A stretch of 64,000 bases of DNA from Roseateles asaccharophilus (GTDB lineage Bacteria; Pseudomonadota; Gammaproteobacteria; Burkholderiales; Burkholderiaceae_C): NCBI RefSeq assembly GCF_004362405.1, contig NZ_SNXE01000007.1, positions 202,003 through 266,002 on the forward strand, written 5' to 3'. This document shows, in pieces, positions 1 to 8,767 of the stretch. The position numbers were made by a program, and so were the translations under genes. The number at the start of each line of letters is the position of its first letter. Within the stretch, counting starts at the first letter, position 1. Under the pieces are notes generated by a model. It made no database searches, had not been told where the DNA came from, and worked only from the letters and a program-made list of their open reading frames with translations.

Positions 1-906
1 CTGGCGCATGACATCGACGCGGCTCCCCCAGGGGGCCCAGTGCTCTGGCTCCGTGGGCCCCAGCACGCTGAGCAAACGGGCACCCACGGCCGCGGCTAGG
101 TGGCCAGGCCCGGTGTCATTGCTCACCACCAGGGCGGCCCGGCGCTGCAGGGCCGCATAGACGCCGAGATTGAGCCCGGGCAGGCTCAGCGCCTGCGGGA
201 AACGTTCGGCCGCCACCTGCTCCTCACCCGGTCCGGGACACACCAGCAGGCGCAGCCCGCGCGCCGAGGCCAGCCTGGCGAACTCAGCAAAATGGGGCCA
301 GGTCTTGCTCAAGGTATCGAAGTCACCCGCCGCAAAGGGGCAGATCAGCACATAGGGCTCATGGACACCGTGCCGCGCCAGCAGCTGCTCCGCCAGCTCC
401 TGCTGGGCCGGACTGGGTGTAAGCCCGATCTCGGCGGGCGGCAGGGGACGCTCAATGCCCAGAAAGCGGCAGGCCAGATCCCAGTAGTTCAGCAGGGCAT
501 GACTCTGCGCCGGCATGGGCCAGCTGCGTGACAGCAGCAAGGAGCGCGCCTCATGCCGGTAGCCCACGGCCCGCAAGCCGGCCAGGCGCATCTCCAGGGC
601 GGAGCCAAAGGACCAGGGCAGGACCAGCGCATTGAGCCGCGAATCAAACGCGGGGTCGCCCATCTGCGCCTGCGCCCGCAGGGCGCGCAGCTGTGCGGCA
701 CGAGCCCGCGTCCCCTTGGCCAAGACATTCACCGACCAGGACTGCCCCTCCAGCAGCGCCGGAGCCCAGGCCTTGCCGACCAGCACGGGCGTGTAGCCAT
801 GCTGCTCCAACAGATGCAGCGCCGGTATGCCGAGCACCACATCGCCCACGAAATTGCGCAGCCGCACGATCACGGTCCTGGTGGCGGCTTGAGGGACCTG
901 GGTCAT
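1..906 (-). CDS. Glycosyltransferase family 9 (heptosyltransferase-like), partial
   Basis: On the minus strand an ATG at 906 opens a frame that stays open to the window edge (302 codons), so the C-terminus is missing. The N-terminus carries a VRLRNFVGDVVLGIPAL stretch (residues about 14-30), the usual first strand-loop-helix of GT9 enzymes. A SNDTGPGHLAAAVG stretch near residue 260 is the family's sugar-nucleotide-binding motif. GT9 enzymes transfer ADP-heptose or related sugars to lipopolysaccharide core at the cytoplasmic face of the inner membrane. The gene is divergent from a DUF4254 gene 96 bp away. The exact sugar specificity cannot be read from the sequence; WaaC, WaaF or WaaQ-like roles are all possible. 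Confidence 0.82.
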   Translation of the reverse strand, partial: MTQVPQAATRTVIVRLRNFVGDVVLGIPALHLLEQHGYTPVLVGKAWAPALLEGQSWSVNVLAKGTRARAAQLRALRAQAQMGDPAFDSRLNALVLPWSFGSALEMRLAGLRAVGYRHEARSLLLSRSWPMPAQSHALLNYWDLACRFLGIERPLPPAEIGLTPSPAQQELAEQLLARHGVHEPYVLICPFAAGDFDTLSKTWPHFAEFARLASARGLRLLVCPGPGEEQVAAERFPQALSLPGLNLGVYAALQRRAALVVSNDTGPGHLAAAVGARLLSVLGPTEPEHWAPWGSRVDVMRQ

Positions 907-1002
907 TGATTTTCTTGGGCCTCGCGGGGCACTGTTGATCGATTGCAGAGAAAATTCTGCCAGCCAGCGCCGCGCCAGCCGACCTCCCCGGAAAAACAAT
1001 TC

Positions 1003-1662
1003 ATGAACAGCATCGCCCCCCTGCCCGCGTCCAAGGAACTTGCCCAGCTCCACGATCAGGCCTTGCAAGACCACGATGGGTTGCAGGAGCCGGCTGTCGA
1101 TCAGGTGGACGAGCTCCGGCTCTGGATCGCACGCAACCACTTCTACAACAGCAAGCTGTGGGCCGAGGAAGACCTGGCGCGCCGCACCCAGGTCACCGAC
1201 AGCGAGATTGCCGCCAACAAGCGCGCCATCGACCGCTACAACCAGGCGCGCAATGACGCCACGGAGCGCGTGGACGAGCTGCTGCTGCTGCGCCTGGGCC
1301 TGGTCGACGCTCAATCCGCACGCAGCGATACGCCGCGCTCCCTGGCGCCCGCCGGGGCCCGACTCAATAGCGAGACGGCCGGCACCATGATGGACAGGCT
1401 GTCCATCCTGGCGCTCAAGATTCACGCCATGCGCCGGCAGGTGGAGCGCCGCGATGTGGATGAAGCGCATCGCAGCAGCAGCCGCGCCAAGCTGGGACAG
1501 CTGCTGCAACAGCGCGAGGATCTGGGCAGCTGCCTGGACGCCTTGCTGGCCGACGCCGCCGCGGGCCGGGCCTTCTTCAAGGTCTATCGCCAGTTCAAGA
1601 TGTACAACGATCCGCGCTTCAATCCGGCCCTGGTGGCCGAGGCCGCAGCGGCGCGCGGCTGA
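1003..1662 (+). CDS. DUF4254 family protein
   Basis: A 219-residue soluble protein, mostly helical and charged, with no signal peptide or membrane segment. A conserved-looking core near residues 43-90 (LWIARNHFYNSKLWAEEDLA, then NKRAIDRYNQARND) and a later MMDRLSILALKI segment match what I recall of DUF4254. Members occur beside glycosyltransferases in lipopolysaccharide loci, and here the divergent neighbour is a GT9 enzyme. The ATG at 1003 is chosen over an in-frame TTG at 943 because a purine-rich stretch (ggaaaaa) lies just upstream and the extra residues look non-coding. The biochemical role is unknown; a part in surface-glycan assembly is inferred only from the neighbour. Confidence 0.72.
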   Translation: MNSIAPLPASKELAQLHDQALQDHDGLQEPAVDQVDELRLWIARNHFYNSKLWAEEDLARRTQVTDSEIAANKRAIDRYNQARNDATERVDELLLLRLGLVDAQSARSDTPRSLAPAGARLNSETAGTMMDRLSILALKIHAMRRQVERRDVDEAHRSSSRAKLGQLLQQREDLGSCLDALLADAAAGRAFFKVYRQFKMYNDPRFNPALVAEAAAARG

Positions 1663-1670
1663 CGCCAGCC

Positions 1671-2561
1671 TCAGTGCTGCAGCAGCCGGCGCAGGCCCTG
1701 GGCCAGCAGCGGCACCACGCTGAGCGCATTGCTTTCGTGCGGCACGCTGTTGCTGCTCCAGATATGGCGCACGCCCGCCGCGCGCAGCGCCGGCAGGGCA
1801 TCGCCGTTGAACAGCGCATGGGTCACGGCGACATCGACCGAGGCTGCGCCGCGCCGCAGCAGCTCGGCGGCCGAGCCGATCAGGGTGCGACCGGTGGAGG
1901 CCATATCGTCCAGCAGCACCACGGCACGCCCGGCCACCGGCAGCTCGGGCAGGGCCAGGCTCACGTCATGATCGCCGTGACGCAGCTTGCGTCCCACGGC
2001 GTAGTCCAGGCCGCCCGCGCGGGCCGCTTCGCGGACCCACTGGGAGGACTCCTCGTCCGGCCCGATCAGCAGACCGTCCGGCACGCGCTGCGCGATCCAG
2101 GCCCCGAGCAAGGGGGCGGCCGACAAGGCCAGCCCCGCCCCCGGCGGCATCACCTCATCCAGACTGGCAATGCGGTGCAGATGCGGATCGATGGTCAGCA
2201 CATGATCGAACTGTTGGGCGAGCAGTCGGGCGATATGGCGCTGGCTGACCGCCTCGCCGGGCGTGAACTCCATGTCCTGGCGCATATAGGCCAGGTAGGG
2301 CGCCAGCAATAAGAGTTGACGCGCGCCCAGCTCCCGCGCCGTGGGCGCCGCGATCAGCAACTCCACCAGCTTCTCATTCGGCTGCTGCAGGCCGCGCAGC
2401 AGCAGCACATGCGGCGGCAGGGGCTTGGGCAGCACAAGACGCAACTCGCCGTCGGGAAAACGGTGCCGGCCCACAAAAGCCAGCGGCACCGCCAGGGCTT
2501 CACTCAGCTCGCGCGCCAAGGGCGCCTCATCCTCGAACGCCAGCAGCAGGGTCTGCTCCAT
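1671..2561 (-). CDS. Ribose-phosphate pyrophosphokinase-like protein (Prs family)
   Basis: A 296-residue protein of the PRPP synthetase / type I phosphoribosyltransferase fold. It shows RFPDGELRL near residue 33, the DPHLHR loop near residue 125 and the PRPP-binding signature VVLLDDMASTGRT near residue 215. It is slightly shorter than canonical Prs (about 315). The start at 2561 has a strong Shine-Dalgarno sequence (AAGGAGA) just upstream; a longer frame exists but overlaps the preceding gene. It lies 40 bp downstream of a deoA-type phosphorylase on the same strand, so the two are probably co-transcribed. Family knowledge suggests it makes or uses PRPP, but its place beside an AMP-phosphorylase-like gene suggests a salvage role distinct from the housekeeping Prs. 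Confidence 0.8.
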   Translation of the reverse strand: MEQTLLLAFEDEAPLARELSEALAVPLAFVGRHRFPDGELRLVLPKPLPPHVLLLRGLQQPNEKLVELLIAAPTARELGARQLLLLAPYLAYMRQDMEFTPGEAVSQRHIARLLAQQFDHVLTIDPHLHRIASLDEVMPPGAGLALSAAPLLGAWIAQRVPDGLLIGPDEESSQWVREAARAGGLDYAVGRKLRHGDHDVSLALPELPVAGRAVVLLDDMASTGRTLIGSAAELLRRGAASVDVAVTHALFNGDALPALRAAGVRHIWSSNSVPHESNALSVVPLLAQGLRRLLQH

Positions 2562-2601
2562 GGACTTCTCCTTGTGCGCACCAGGCAGCGGTGTCACGGC
2601 T

Positions 2602-4197
2602 TCAGAACAGGAAGGGGCTGCCGCTGGCGAATTCGCGCGGCAGTTCCTGGGCGCTGCCCAGGGCATAGCCCGAATCCTTCTGCGCATGTGCCAGGGCAAA
2701 GCGCAGATCGGCCTCGTACTGGGCATGGATGCGGTAGAGCGGCTCGCCCTGGGACACCCGATCACCCAGTTTCTTGAGCAGGTCCAGGCCCGCTGAGGGC
2801 ACCTGGGGCGCACCGGCCAGACGGGCGATGCGGGCAATGCGCAGATTGTCGGTCGCAATCACCACCCCATCGCTCGCGGCGCAGACCTCGGCCCGCAGCT
2901 GCCCCGGCTGCAAGACCTGCTCGCGGCGCCCCTGGGCGTCGATGATGGCGTTCATCTGCGCCAGGGCCCGCCCCGAGTCCAGGATGTCGCGCGCGATCTG
3001 GAAGCCCTCGCCGCCCCGCACATCGGGATCAAACTCGATCATTCGGCCGGCCAGGCGCAAGGCCTTCTGACGCAGATCCTGGGGCGCGGAGGGATCGCCC
3101 TGCAGCACCTGCATCACATCGCGGGCCTCCAGCACCGGCCCGATGCCCCGGCCTATGGGCTGGCGACCATCCGACAGCACCACATCGAGCTGCAGCCGCA
3201 GGTGCTTGGCCACATATTCGAACAGCTTCTTCAGGCGCTGAGCCTCGGCCATGGAGCGCACCTTGGCGCTGGGGCCCACCGGAATGTCCAGCACCAGATG
3301 GGTGGAACCGGCGGCGATCTTCTTGGACAGGATGGAGGCCACCATCTGGCCCGGCGAGTCGATGGACAGCGGGCGCTCCACCGAGATCAGGATATCGTCG
3401 GCGGGCGAGAGGTCGGCCGTGCCGCCCCAGGCCAGGCAGGCATGGGTCTCGCGCACGATTTCAACCATGCGCTCGAAGGGCAGCTCCACACGCGCCAGCA
3501 CTTCCATGGTGTCGGCCGTGCCCGAGGGCGAGGTGATGGCGCGCGAGCTGGTCTTGGGGCAGGTCATGCCGTGGGCCGCCACAATGGGCACCACCAGCAT
3601 GGAGGTGCGGTTGCCCGGGATGCCGCCGATGCAATGCTTGTCCACCACCACCCCATGCCCCACCTGACGCTGCCAGTCCAGCCGGCGCCCCACGGCAATC
3701 ATGGCCTCGGTGAGGTGCACGATCTCCTCGCGGTCCAGCTCATACTGGTTGGTGGCCACCACAAAGGCCGCCAGCTCCACCTTGGAGTAGCGGGCCTGGG
3801 CCACGTCGCGGATGATGGCGTGGATCTCTTCCTTGCTCAGGCGCTCGCCCGCGATCTTGCGATGCAGGGCCGCGATGGACTGCGGCGGCTCGGCATGGCT
3901 GACGCTGGCGCTGTGGCCATCGTTGACCCCCAGGCGGGCAAAGGCGTCTTCACTGACCCCCAGCTCGCAGCCCTTGACGATGTGCTCGTCACTCACCACA
4001 TTGAGCACGGCCAGAATGGTCTGCCCATTGGCATGGACCTCGACCTTGGACAGGGCCTGAAAACCTGCGGCACGCACCACGGGACAATCGCGGTGCATAT
4101 AGACCACGTTCTCGCGCCAGGTGTCGATGCCGACACGGCGGATCTTCAGGGCCTGGCTGGCGGAGCTGCTGACAAGCGGGCTGCTGCGATCACTCAT
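2602..4197 (-). CDS. deoA: Thymidine phosphorylase / AMP phosphorylase family protein (archaeal-type)
   Basis: A 531-residue protein, longer than E. coli DeoA (about 440) because of an extra N-terminal domain (residues about 15-100). That architecture is typical of archaeal AMP phosphorylase and the bacterial 'putative thymidine phosphorylase' subgroup. Around residue 175 it has [19 protein letters not shown], and soon after [20 protein letters not shown], the phosphate- and substrate-binding loops of the family. It catalyses phosphorolysis of a nucleoside or nucleoside monophosphate to free base plus (phospho)ribose 1-phosphate. It is encoded between plsC (27 bp upstream) and a Prs-like gene (40 bp downstream). 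The substrate cannot be settled from sequence: thymidine versus AMP/CMP/UMP. Confidence 0.82.
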   Translation of the reverse strand: MSDRSSPLVSSSASQALKIRRVGIDTWRENVVYMHRDCPVVRAAGFQALSKVEVHANGQTILAVLNVVSDEHIVKGCELGVSEDAFARLGVNDGHSASVSHAEPPQSIAALHRKIAGERLSKEEIHAIIRDVAQARYSKVELAAFVVATNQYELDREEIVHLTEAMIAVGRRLDWQRQVGHGVVVDKHCIGGIPGNRTSMLVVPIVAAHGMTCPKTSSRAITSPSGTADTMEVLARVELPFERMVEIVRETHACLAWGGTADLSPADDILISVERPLSIDSPGQMVASILSKKIAAGSTHLVLDIPVGPSAKVRSMAEAQRLKKLFEYVAKHLRLQLDVVLSDGRQPIGRGIGPVLEARDVMQVLQGDPSAPQDLRQKALRLAGRMIEFDPDVRGGEGFQIARDILDSGRALAQMNAIIDAQGRREQVLQPGQLRAEVCAASDGVVIATDNLRIARIARLAGAPQVPSAGLDLLKKLGDRVSQGEPLYRIHAQYEADLRFALAHAQKDSGYALGSAQELPREFASGSPFLF

Positions 4198-4224
4198 CGC
4201 CCCAATGTAGCCCAGGCTCAGGCG

Positions 4225-4968
4225 CTAGCGCATGCCCGCGATCAAGGCCGCGCCAATCTGTTCGCGCAGATGCTCGGCCAGCGCGCGCCGGTCCGCATGG
4301 GCCGTGGCCTGGGCCGACAGCAGCTCCACCCGCACCGCCAGCTCGCGGGCGCTGGCGATACGCCACAGGCTCTGGGCCAGGCTGGTGTCACCGATGAAGC
4401 GTGCCGCCGTGCTGAAGGGCTCATGGGGCTCGTGCCAGCGCAGCACCACGGGCTGTATGGGCAGCTCGGTGGCGATGGCGGCCTGCAGCAGATTGGCATG
4501 GAAGGGCAGCAGTTCGGGCCCGGCCCCGGTCGTGCCCTCGGGGAAGACGGCCACGGTGTCACCGGCCTTGAGGGCCTCGGCCGTCTGGTGCACCACGCGC
4601 AGCGCATCGCGCTTGCTGGCGCGCTCGATGAAGAGGGTGCCCACGCCCACAACCAGGCGCCCGACCAGCGGCCAGTGCTGCACATCGCCCTTGGAGATGA
4701 AGCGCGCCTCCGGGAGCACCGCATGCATGGCCGCGATATCCAGCCAGGACACATGGTTGGCCACCAGCAGCTTGGCACCGGGGCGCCCCTGACCCACGAC
4801 CTCCAGGCGCACGCCCAGCAGCTGCAGCAGGCGGCGCGACCAGGCGCCCACATGGGCGTGACGCTGGGCGGGCTTCAGGCTGCCGAAGCGCAGGCTGACG
4901 ATCAAGAGGCCGCGCAGCACATGCAGGCTGACGCGCCCCAGGCGCCAGACGGCGATCAGGCTGCGCAT
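4225..4968 (-). CDS. plsC: 1-acyl-sn-glycerol-3-phosphate acyltransferase
   Basis: A 247-residue PlsC-type acyltransferase that converts lysophosphatidate to phosphatidate at the inner membrane. The catalytic HX4D box appears as NHVSWLD near residue 92, and the substrate-binding FPEGTT box near residue 164. One hydrophobic N-terminal segment (residues about 14-30) could anchor it. Its start overlaps the 3' end of the pyrC'-like gene by 13 bp, so the two are translationally linked in the pyr operon. Size and motifs are normal for the family. Confidence 0.9.
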   Translation of the reverse strand: MRSLIAVWRLGRVSLHVLRGLLIVSLRFGSLKPAQRHAHVGAWSRRLLQLLGVRLEVVGQGRPGAKLLVANHVSWLDIAAMHAVLPEARFISKGDVQHWPLVGRLVVGVGTLFIERASKRDALRVVHQTAEALKAGDTVAVFPEGTTGAGPELLPFHANLLQAAIATELPIQPVVLRWHEPHEPFSTAARFIGDTSLAQSLWRIASARELAVRVELLSAQATAHADRRALAEHLREQIGAALIAGMR

Positions 4969-6266
4969 TCGTGGGCGATGTGGCCGGCCACCAGGGTGTA
5001 GCGCACGCGGCCGGGCAGCTCAAAGCCGCTCACGTCCGCCGCAAACGGCGTGTACTTGCCCTGGCTCAGCAGGGCCTCGGGGCGCACGGCCCAGCGGGTC
5101 TGGGCGTCGAAGACGCAGATATCCGCCACCCCACCCTCCACCAGCCGGCCGGCGCTGGCCGCCAGCGAACCCAGGGCCGGGCCCAGCACCCGCACCGGCT
5201 CGGCCGTGACCGTGGCCAGGGCGCGCGCCAGGGGCTGCTTGTCGTCCTCGGCCCATTTCAGCGCCAGGCTCAGCAGCAGCTCCAGGCCGGTGGCGCCGGG
5301 CGTGGCCTCGGCAAAGGGCAGCATCTTCTCGTCCTCGTCCACCGGCATATGGTCGGAGACCAGGGCATCCAGCGTGCCGTCGGCCAGGGCGGCGCGCAGG
5401 GCGTCGCGGTCGCGGCCCTGGCGCAGCGGCGGGTTCAGGCGCATCGCGGGGTTGAAGAAACCGATGTCCATATCGGTCAGGTGCAGGGAGTTGATGGACA
5501 CATCGGCCGTCACCGGCAGTCCCTCCTGCTTGGCCGCGCGCAGCAGGGCCACGCCGGCGGCGCTGGAGAGGCGGCACAGATGCACCCGCGCACCGGTGGA
5601 CCGCACCAGCTCGAAGATGGTGTGCAGGGCAATGGTCTCGGCCGTCACCGGCACGCCGGCCAGGCCCAGGCGGGTGGCCACGGCGCCGCTGGCGGCCACG
5701 CCACCGGACAGCCAGGGATCGAGCGGGCGCAGCCAGACCGCGTAGTCATAGGTGGCGGCGTACTGGAAGGCGCGGGTCAGGAACTGGGTGTTCCTGATGG
5801 GGCGCTCGGCCTGGCCGAAGCCCACGCAGCCTGCCTCGGTCAGCTCGGCCATCTCGGTCAGCACCTCGCCGTCCAGGCCGCGGGTCAGGGCGCCCAGGGG
5901 AAAGAGGCGGCAGCGGCTGAGCTTGCGGGCGCGGAACTTGAGCATCTCCACCAGGCCCGGCTCGTCCAGTGCGGGGTCGGTGTCGGGTGGGCAGACCAGG
6001 CTGGTCACGCCACCGGCCGCGGCCGCGGCCAGCTCGCTCTCCAGCATGCCGCGCTGCTCCAGACCCGGCTCGCGCAGGCGCGCCGCCAGGTCCACCAGGC
6101 CGGGCGCCACCACCAGGCCGCTGGCGTCGATGACACGGGCGGCCTCGAAATCGGCCGGCACATCGCCCAGGGCCACGATGCGGCCGGCCGCGATGGCCAG
6201 ATCGCCCACGCGGTCCAGGCCGGAAGCCGGGTCGATCAGCCGGCCGTTCTTGATCAGGATCTTCAT
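4956..6266 (-). CDS. pyrX: Dihydroorotase-like protein PyrC' (non-catalytic homologue)
   Basis: A 436-residue class I dihydroorotase-fold protein. The metal-binding HxH of active enzymes, normally within GLIDxHxHLREPG, reads [13 protein letters not shown] here (residues about 58-70), so both histidines are replaced (A and R). A later [11 protein letters not shown] segment is retained. In Pseudomonas the inactive PyrC' is needed as a structural partner of aspartate carbamoyltransferase PyrB, and the same gene order is seen here: pyrB lies immediately upstream with a 4-bp ATGA overlap. The likely role is therefore assembly and stability of the ATCase complex, with the true dihydroorotase encoded elsewhere. 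Many annotations would call it pyrC. Confidence 0.87.
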   Translation of the reverse strand: MKILIKNGRLIDPASGLDRVGDLAIAAGRIVALGDVPADFEAARVIDASGLVVAPGLVDLAARLREPGLEQRGMLESELAAAAAGGVTSLVCPPDTDPALDEPGLVEMLKFRARKLSRCRLFPLGALTRGLDGEVLTEMAELTEAGCVGFGQAERPIRNTQFLTRAFQYAATYDYAVWLRPLDPWLSGGVAASGAVATRLGLAGVPVTAETIALHTIFELVRSTGARVHLCRLSSAAGVALLRAAKQEGLPVTADVSINSLHLTDMDIGFFNPAMRLNPPLRQGRDRDALRAALADGTLDALVSDHMPVDEDEKMLPFAEATPGATGLELLLSLALKWAEDDKQPLARALATVTAEPVRVLGPALGSLAASAGRLVEGGVADICVFDAQTRWAVRPEALLSQGKYTPFAADVSGFELPGRVRYTLVAGHIAHECAA

Positions 6267-7225
6267 GCTTCGTTCCCAGCGAGGATGCTCATGACCGCCA
6301 TGCGGACCGCGATGCCGAAGGTCACCTGCGGCAGGATCACGCTCTGCTTGCCATCGGCCACGGCGGAGTCGATCTCCACGCCGCGATTGATCGGGCCCGG
6401 GTGCATCACGATGGCGTCGGGCTTGGCCAGAGCCAGCTTCTCGGGCGTGAGGCCGAAGTTCTTGAAGAACTCGCCGGCGCTGGGCAGCATGGCGCCGCTC
6501 ATGCGCTCGTTCTGCAGGCGCAGCATGATGATGACGTCGGCATCCCGGATGCCCTCGGCCATGTCGTGGCAGACGCGCACGCCCATGTCCTTGAGGTCGC
6601 CCGGCACCAGGGTCTTGGGGCCCACGGCGCGGATCTCGGGCACGCCCAAGATGTTGAGCGCATGGATGTCGGAGCGGGCCACGCGCGAGTGCACGATATC
6701 GCCCACGATGGCCACGGTCAGATTGCGGAAGTCCTTCTTGTAGTGCCTGATCGTGTACATATCGAGCAGGCCCTGGGTCGGGTGGGCGTGGCGACCGTCA
6801 CCCGCGTTCACCACATGCACATGCGGCGCACAGTGCTGGGCGATCAGATAGGGCGCGCCCGATTCGCTGTGGCGCACCACGAACATGTCCGCGTGCATGG
6901 CGCTCAGATTGGCCACCGTGTCCAGCAGGGTCTCGCCCTTGGCGGTGCTGGAGCGCGCGATATCGAGATTGATCACATCGGCCGAGAGCCGCTTGGCCGC
7001 GATCTCGAAGGTGGTGCGGGTGCGGGTGCTGTTCTCGAAGAACAGATTGAACACCGACTTGCCGCGCAGCAGGGGCACCTTCTTGACCTCGCGGTCATTG
7101 ACCGAGAGAAAGGTGCCGGCCGTGTCCAGGATCTGGTGGATCACCGCCTGCGGCAGGCCTTCGATGGAGAGCAGATGGATCAGCTCGCCGTGCTTGTTCA
7201 GTTGGGGGTTTCGTTTGCTCAGCAT
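6263..7225 (-). CDS. pyrB: Aspartate carbamoyltransferase catalytic subunit
   Basis: A 320-residue ATCase that joins carbamoyl phosphate and aspartate in the second step of pyrimidine synthesis. The carbamoyl-phosphate loop STRTRTTFE is near residue 66, followed by [10 protein letters not shown] near residue 150 and HPGPINRG near residue 275, all in the expected places. It lies 16 bp downstream of pyrR and overlaps the downstream pyrC' start by 4 bp. It is normal in length, with no sign of damage. Confidence 0.96.
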   Translation of the reverse strand: MLSKRNPQLNKHGELIHLLSIEGLPQAVIHQILDTAGTFLSVNDREVKKVPLLRGKSVFNLFFENSTRTRTTFEIAAKRLSADVINLDIARSSTAKGETLLDTVANLSAMHADMFVVRHSESGAPYLIAQHCAPHVHVVNAGDGRHAHPTQGLLDMYTIRHYKKDFRNLTVAIVGDIVHSRVARSDIHALNILGVPEIRAVGPKTLVPGDLKDMGVRVCHDMAEGIRDADVIIMLRLQNERMSGAMLPSAGEFFKNFGLTPEKLALAKPDAIVMHPGPINRGVEIDSAVADGKQSVILPQVTFGIAVRMAVMSILAGNEA

Positions 7226-7241
7226 GGTGTTCTCCCCGGCC

Positions 7242-7736
7242 TCACTTCACGTCGAAGCTGAAGCGGCCCTCAGCGTCGCGGGCCAGGCGCAGCTTCTGCT
7301 CCGGGCCCAGCGTGACGCGTGCGGCCGAGAAGGCCGGCTCGATGGGCAGCTGACGTCCGCCGCGGTCCACCAGCACGGCCAGGGTCACGCTTGCGGGGCG
7401 GCCGAAGTCGAAGAGCTCGTTGATCACGGCGCGCGTGGTGCGGCCGGTGTAGAGCACATCGTCGATCAGCAGGATGGGGCGGCCCTCCACCTCGAAGGGC
7501 AGCTTGGTGTGGTCGGCCGCGGCGCTCATGCCCTTGGAGCCGAAATCGTCGCGGTGCAGGGCGCTGGAGATCACGCCGGGCAAGCCCGCCAGACCCAGGT
7601 CCTTCTGCAGGCGCTCGGCCAGCCAGGCGCCGCCCGACCAGATGCCCACCAGGGCGGTGTTGGGCTGCAGCAGCCGCTGCACACCGCGCAGAAGGTCGGT
7701 GTAGAGCGCCTCGGCGTCGAGGAGAAGTGTGCTCAT
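7242..7736 (-). CDS. pyrR: Bifunctional pyr regulator / uracil phosphoribosyltransferase
   Basis: A 164-residue PyrR with the PRPP-binding motif [16 protein letters not shown] near residue 97. Family members bind pyr mRNA in Gram-positive bacteria and can convert uracil and PRPP to UMP. In proteobacteria the gene sits in front of pyrB as here, and its RNA-binding role is less certain. No attenuator-like hairpin with a U tract was seen in the 16-bp pyrR-pyrB gap. The start overlaps the ruvX stop by 4 bp (ATGA). Confidence 0.93.
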   Translation of the reverse strand: MSTLLLDAEALYTDLLRGVQRLLQPNTALVGIWSGGAWLAERLQKDLGLAGLPGVISSALHRDDFGSKGMSAAADHTKLPFEVEGRPILLIDDVLYTGRTTRAVINELFDFGRPASVTLAVLVDRGGRQLPIEPAFSAARVTLGPEQKLRLARDAEGRFSFDVK

Positions 7737-8170
7737 GGGTGTTCCCGGAAGAATTGTTCAAGAATCAGCGCGGCCGAGGCCGCGTCGATATCGCGCGCGC
7801 CCTGGCTCTCGGCCTCGACGCTGGTGTAGCGCTCGTCCACCTCGTAGACGGGCAGGCGGAAGCGGCTTTTGAGCTGGCGGCCGAACTTGCGCGCCCGCAG
7901 CGTGATCTCGTGCTCGGCGCCGTCCGGGTGGAAGGGCACGCCGATCACCAGGGCGTCGGGTTGCCACTCCTGGATCAGGCGGGCAATGGCCTCGAAGCGC
8001 GCCTCGCCCTCCTGCTGGATGCTGCGCAGGGGCTGGCCCGTGCCGCTGAAGCGCGTGCCCGTGGCCACACCGACCCGGCGGCTGCCAAAGTCAAAAGCCA
8101 GAAGAGACTGCGCGGTGGCCGGCGAGGCAGCGGAGGCGGGCTTGGCGGGCGTGGAAGAGGCCGCCATCAT
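7733..8170 (-). CDS. ruvX: Putative pre-16S rRNA nuclease / Holliday junction resolvase YqgF
   Basis: A 145-residue RNase H-fold protein. LLAFDFGSRRVGVATG near residue 22 holds the first catalytic Asp, and VYEVDERYTSVEAE near residue 110 holds the second acidic motif. YqgF/RuvX processes the 5' end of 16S rRNA in E. coli and was earlier proposed as a Holliday junction resolvase. The gene overlaps yqgE upstream and pyrR downstream by 4 bp each, so it belongs to the same operon. A short Ala/Ser-rich N-terminal extension precedes the domain. Confidence 0.93.
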   Translation of the reverse strand: MMAASSTPAKPASAASPATAQSLLAFDFGSRRVGVATGTRFSGTGQPLRSIQQEGEARFEAIARLIQEWQPDALVIGVPFHPDGAEHEITLRARKFGRQLKSRFRLPVYEVDERYTSVEAESQGARDIDAASAALILEQFFREHP

Positions 8171-8745
8171 GCGTGACCCGCGTCCATGCTGAGCATGCGC
8201 GGGTCTATGCCCAGCAGGGACAGGGCCTTGTCATAGCGCTGCTCGACGGGGGTGTCGAAGATGATGGCCGGCTGAGCGTCCACGGTGAGCCAGCCGTTGC
8301 GGCCGATCTCTTCCTCCAGCTGACCGGCGGCCCAGCCGCTGTAGCCCAGGGTCACCAGCAGCCTCTTGGGGCCGGCGCCGTGGGCCAGGGCCTCCAGCAC
8401 ATCGCGGCTGGTGGTCATCTCCAGGCCGCCCGGCACGGCCAGGGTGGCGTTGTAGTGGCCGCCCTCCTCGTCCAGGGGCTCGTGCAACACGAAGCCGCGC
8501 TCGGTCTGGACCGGGCCGCCGTAGAACACCGGCCGCGCGGCCAGTTCTTCATCGGGCAGGTTCAGGTCCACCTTCTCGAAGAGATTGCCCAAGGTCAGAG
8601 AGATGGGCTTGTTGATCACCAGGCCCAGGGCGCCCTTGTCGTTGTGCTCGCACAGGTAGATGACGGTTCCGGCAAAAGCATCGTCCGCCATGCCCGGCAT
8701 GGCGATCAGGAACTGGTTGGTGAGGGCCATCTGGTGCTTGGACAT
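8167..8745 (-). CDS. yqgE: YqgE/AlgH family protein
   Basis: A 192-residue member of the UPF0301/YqgE family, with MPGMADDAFAGTVIYLCEHN near residue 16 and LGLVINKP just after, which define the family. The function is unresolved (AlgH was once linked to alginate regulation). It is the first gene of the leftward yqgE-ruvX-pyrR-pyrB operon, an arrangement common in proteobacteria. The start could be the ATG at 8745 or an in-frame ATG at 8730; neither has a clear Shine-Dalgarno sequence. Only 22 bp separate it from the divergent photolyase start. Confidence 0.92.
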   Translation of the reverse strand: MSKHQMALTNQFLIAMPGMADDAFAGTVIYLCEHNDKGALGLVINKPISLTLGNLFEKVDLNLPDEELAARPVFYGGPVQTERGFVLHEPLDEEGGHYNATLAVPGGLEMTTSRDVLEALAHGAGPKRLLVTLGYSGWAAGQLEEEIGRNGWLTVDAQPAIIFDTPVEQRYDKALSLLGIDPRMLSMDAGHA

Positions 8746-8767
8746 CCGGGCATTTTATTCTCTGGCC

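Noticed and set aside
7226..7241. PyrR-responsive attenuator before pyrB
   Set aside because: The gap is only 16 bp and holds no terminator-like hairpin.
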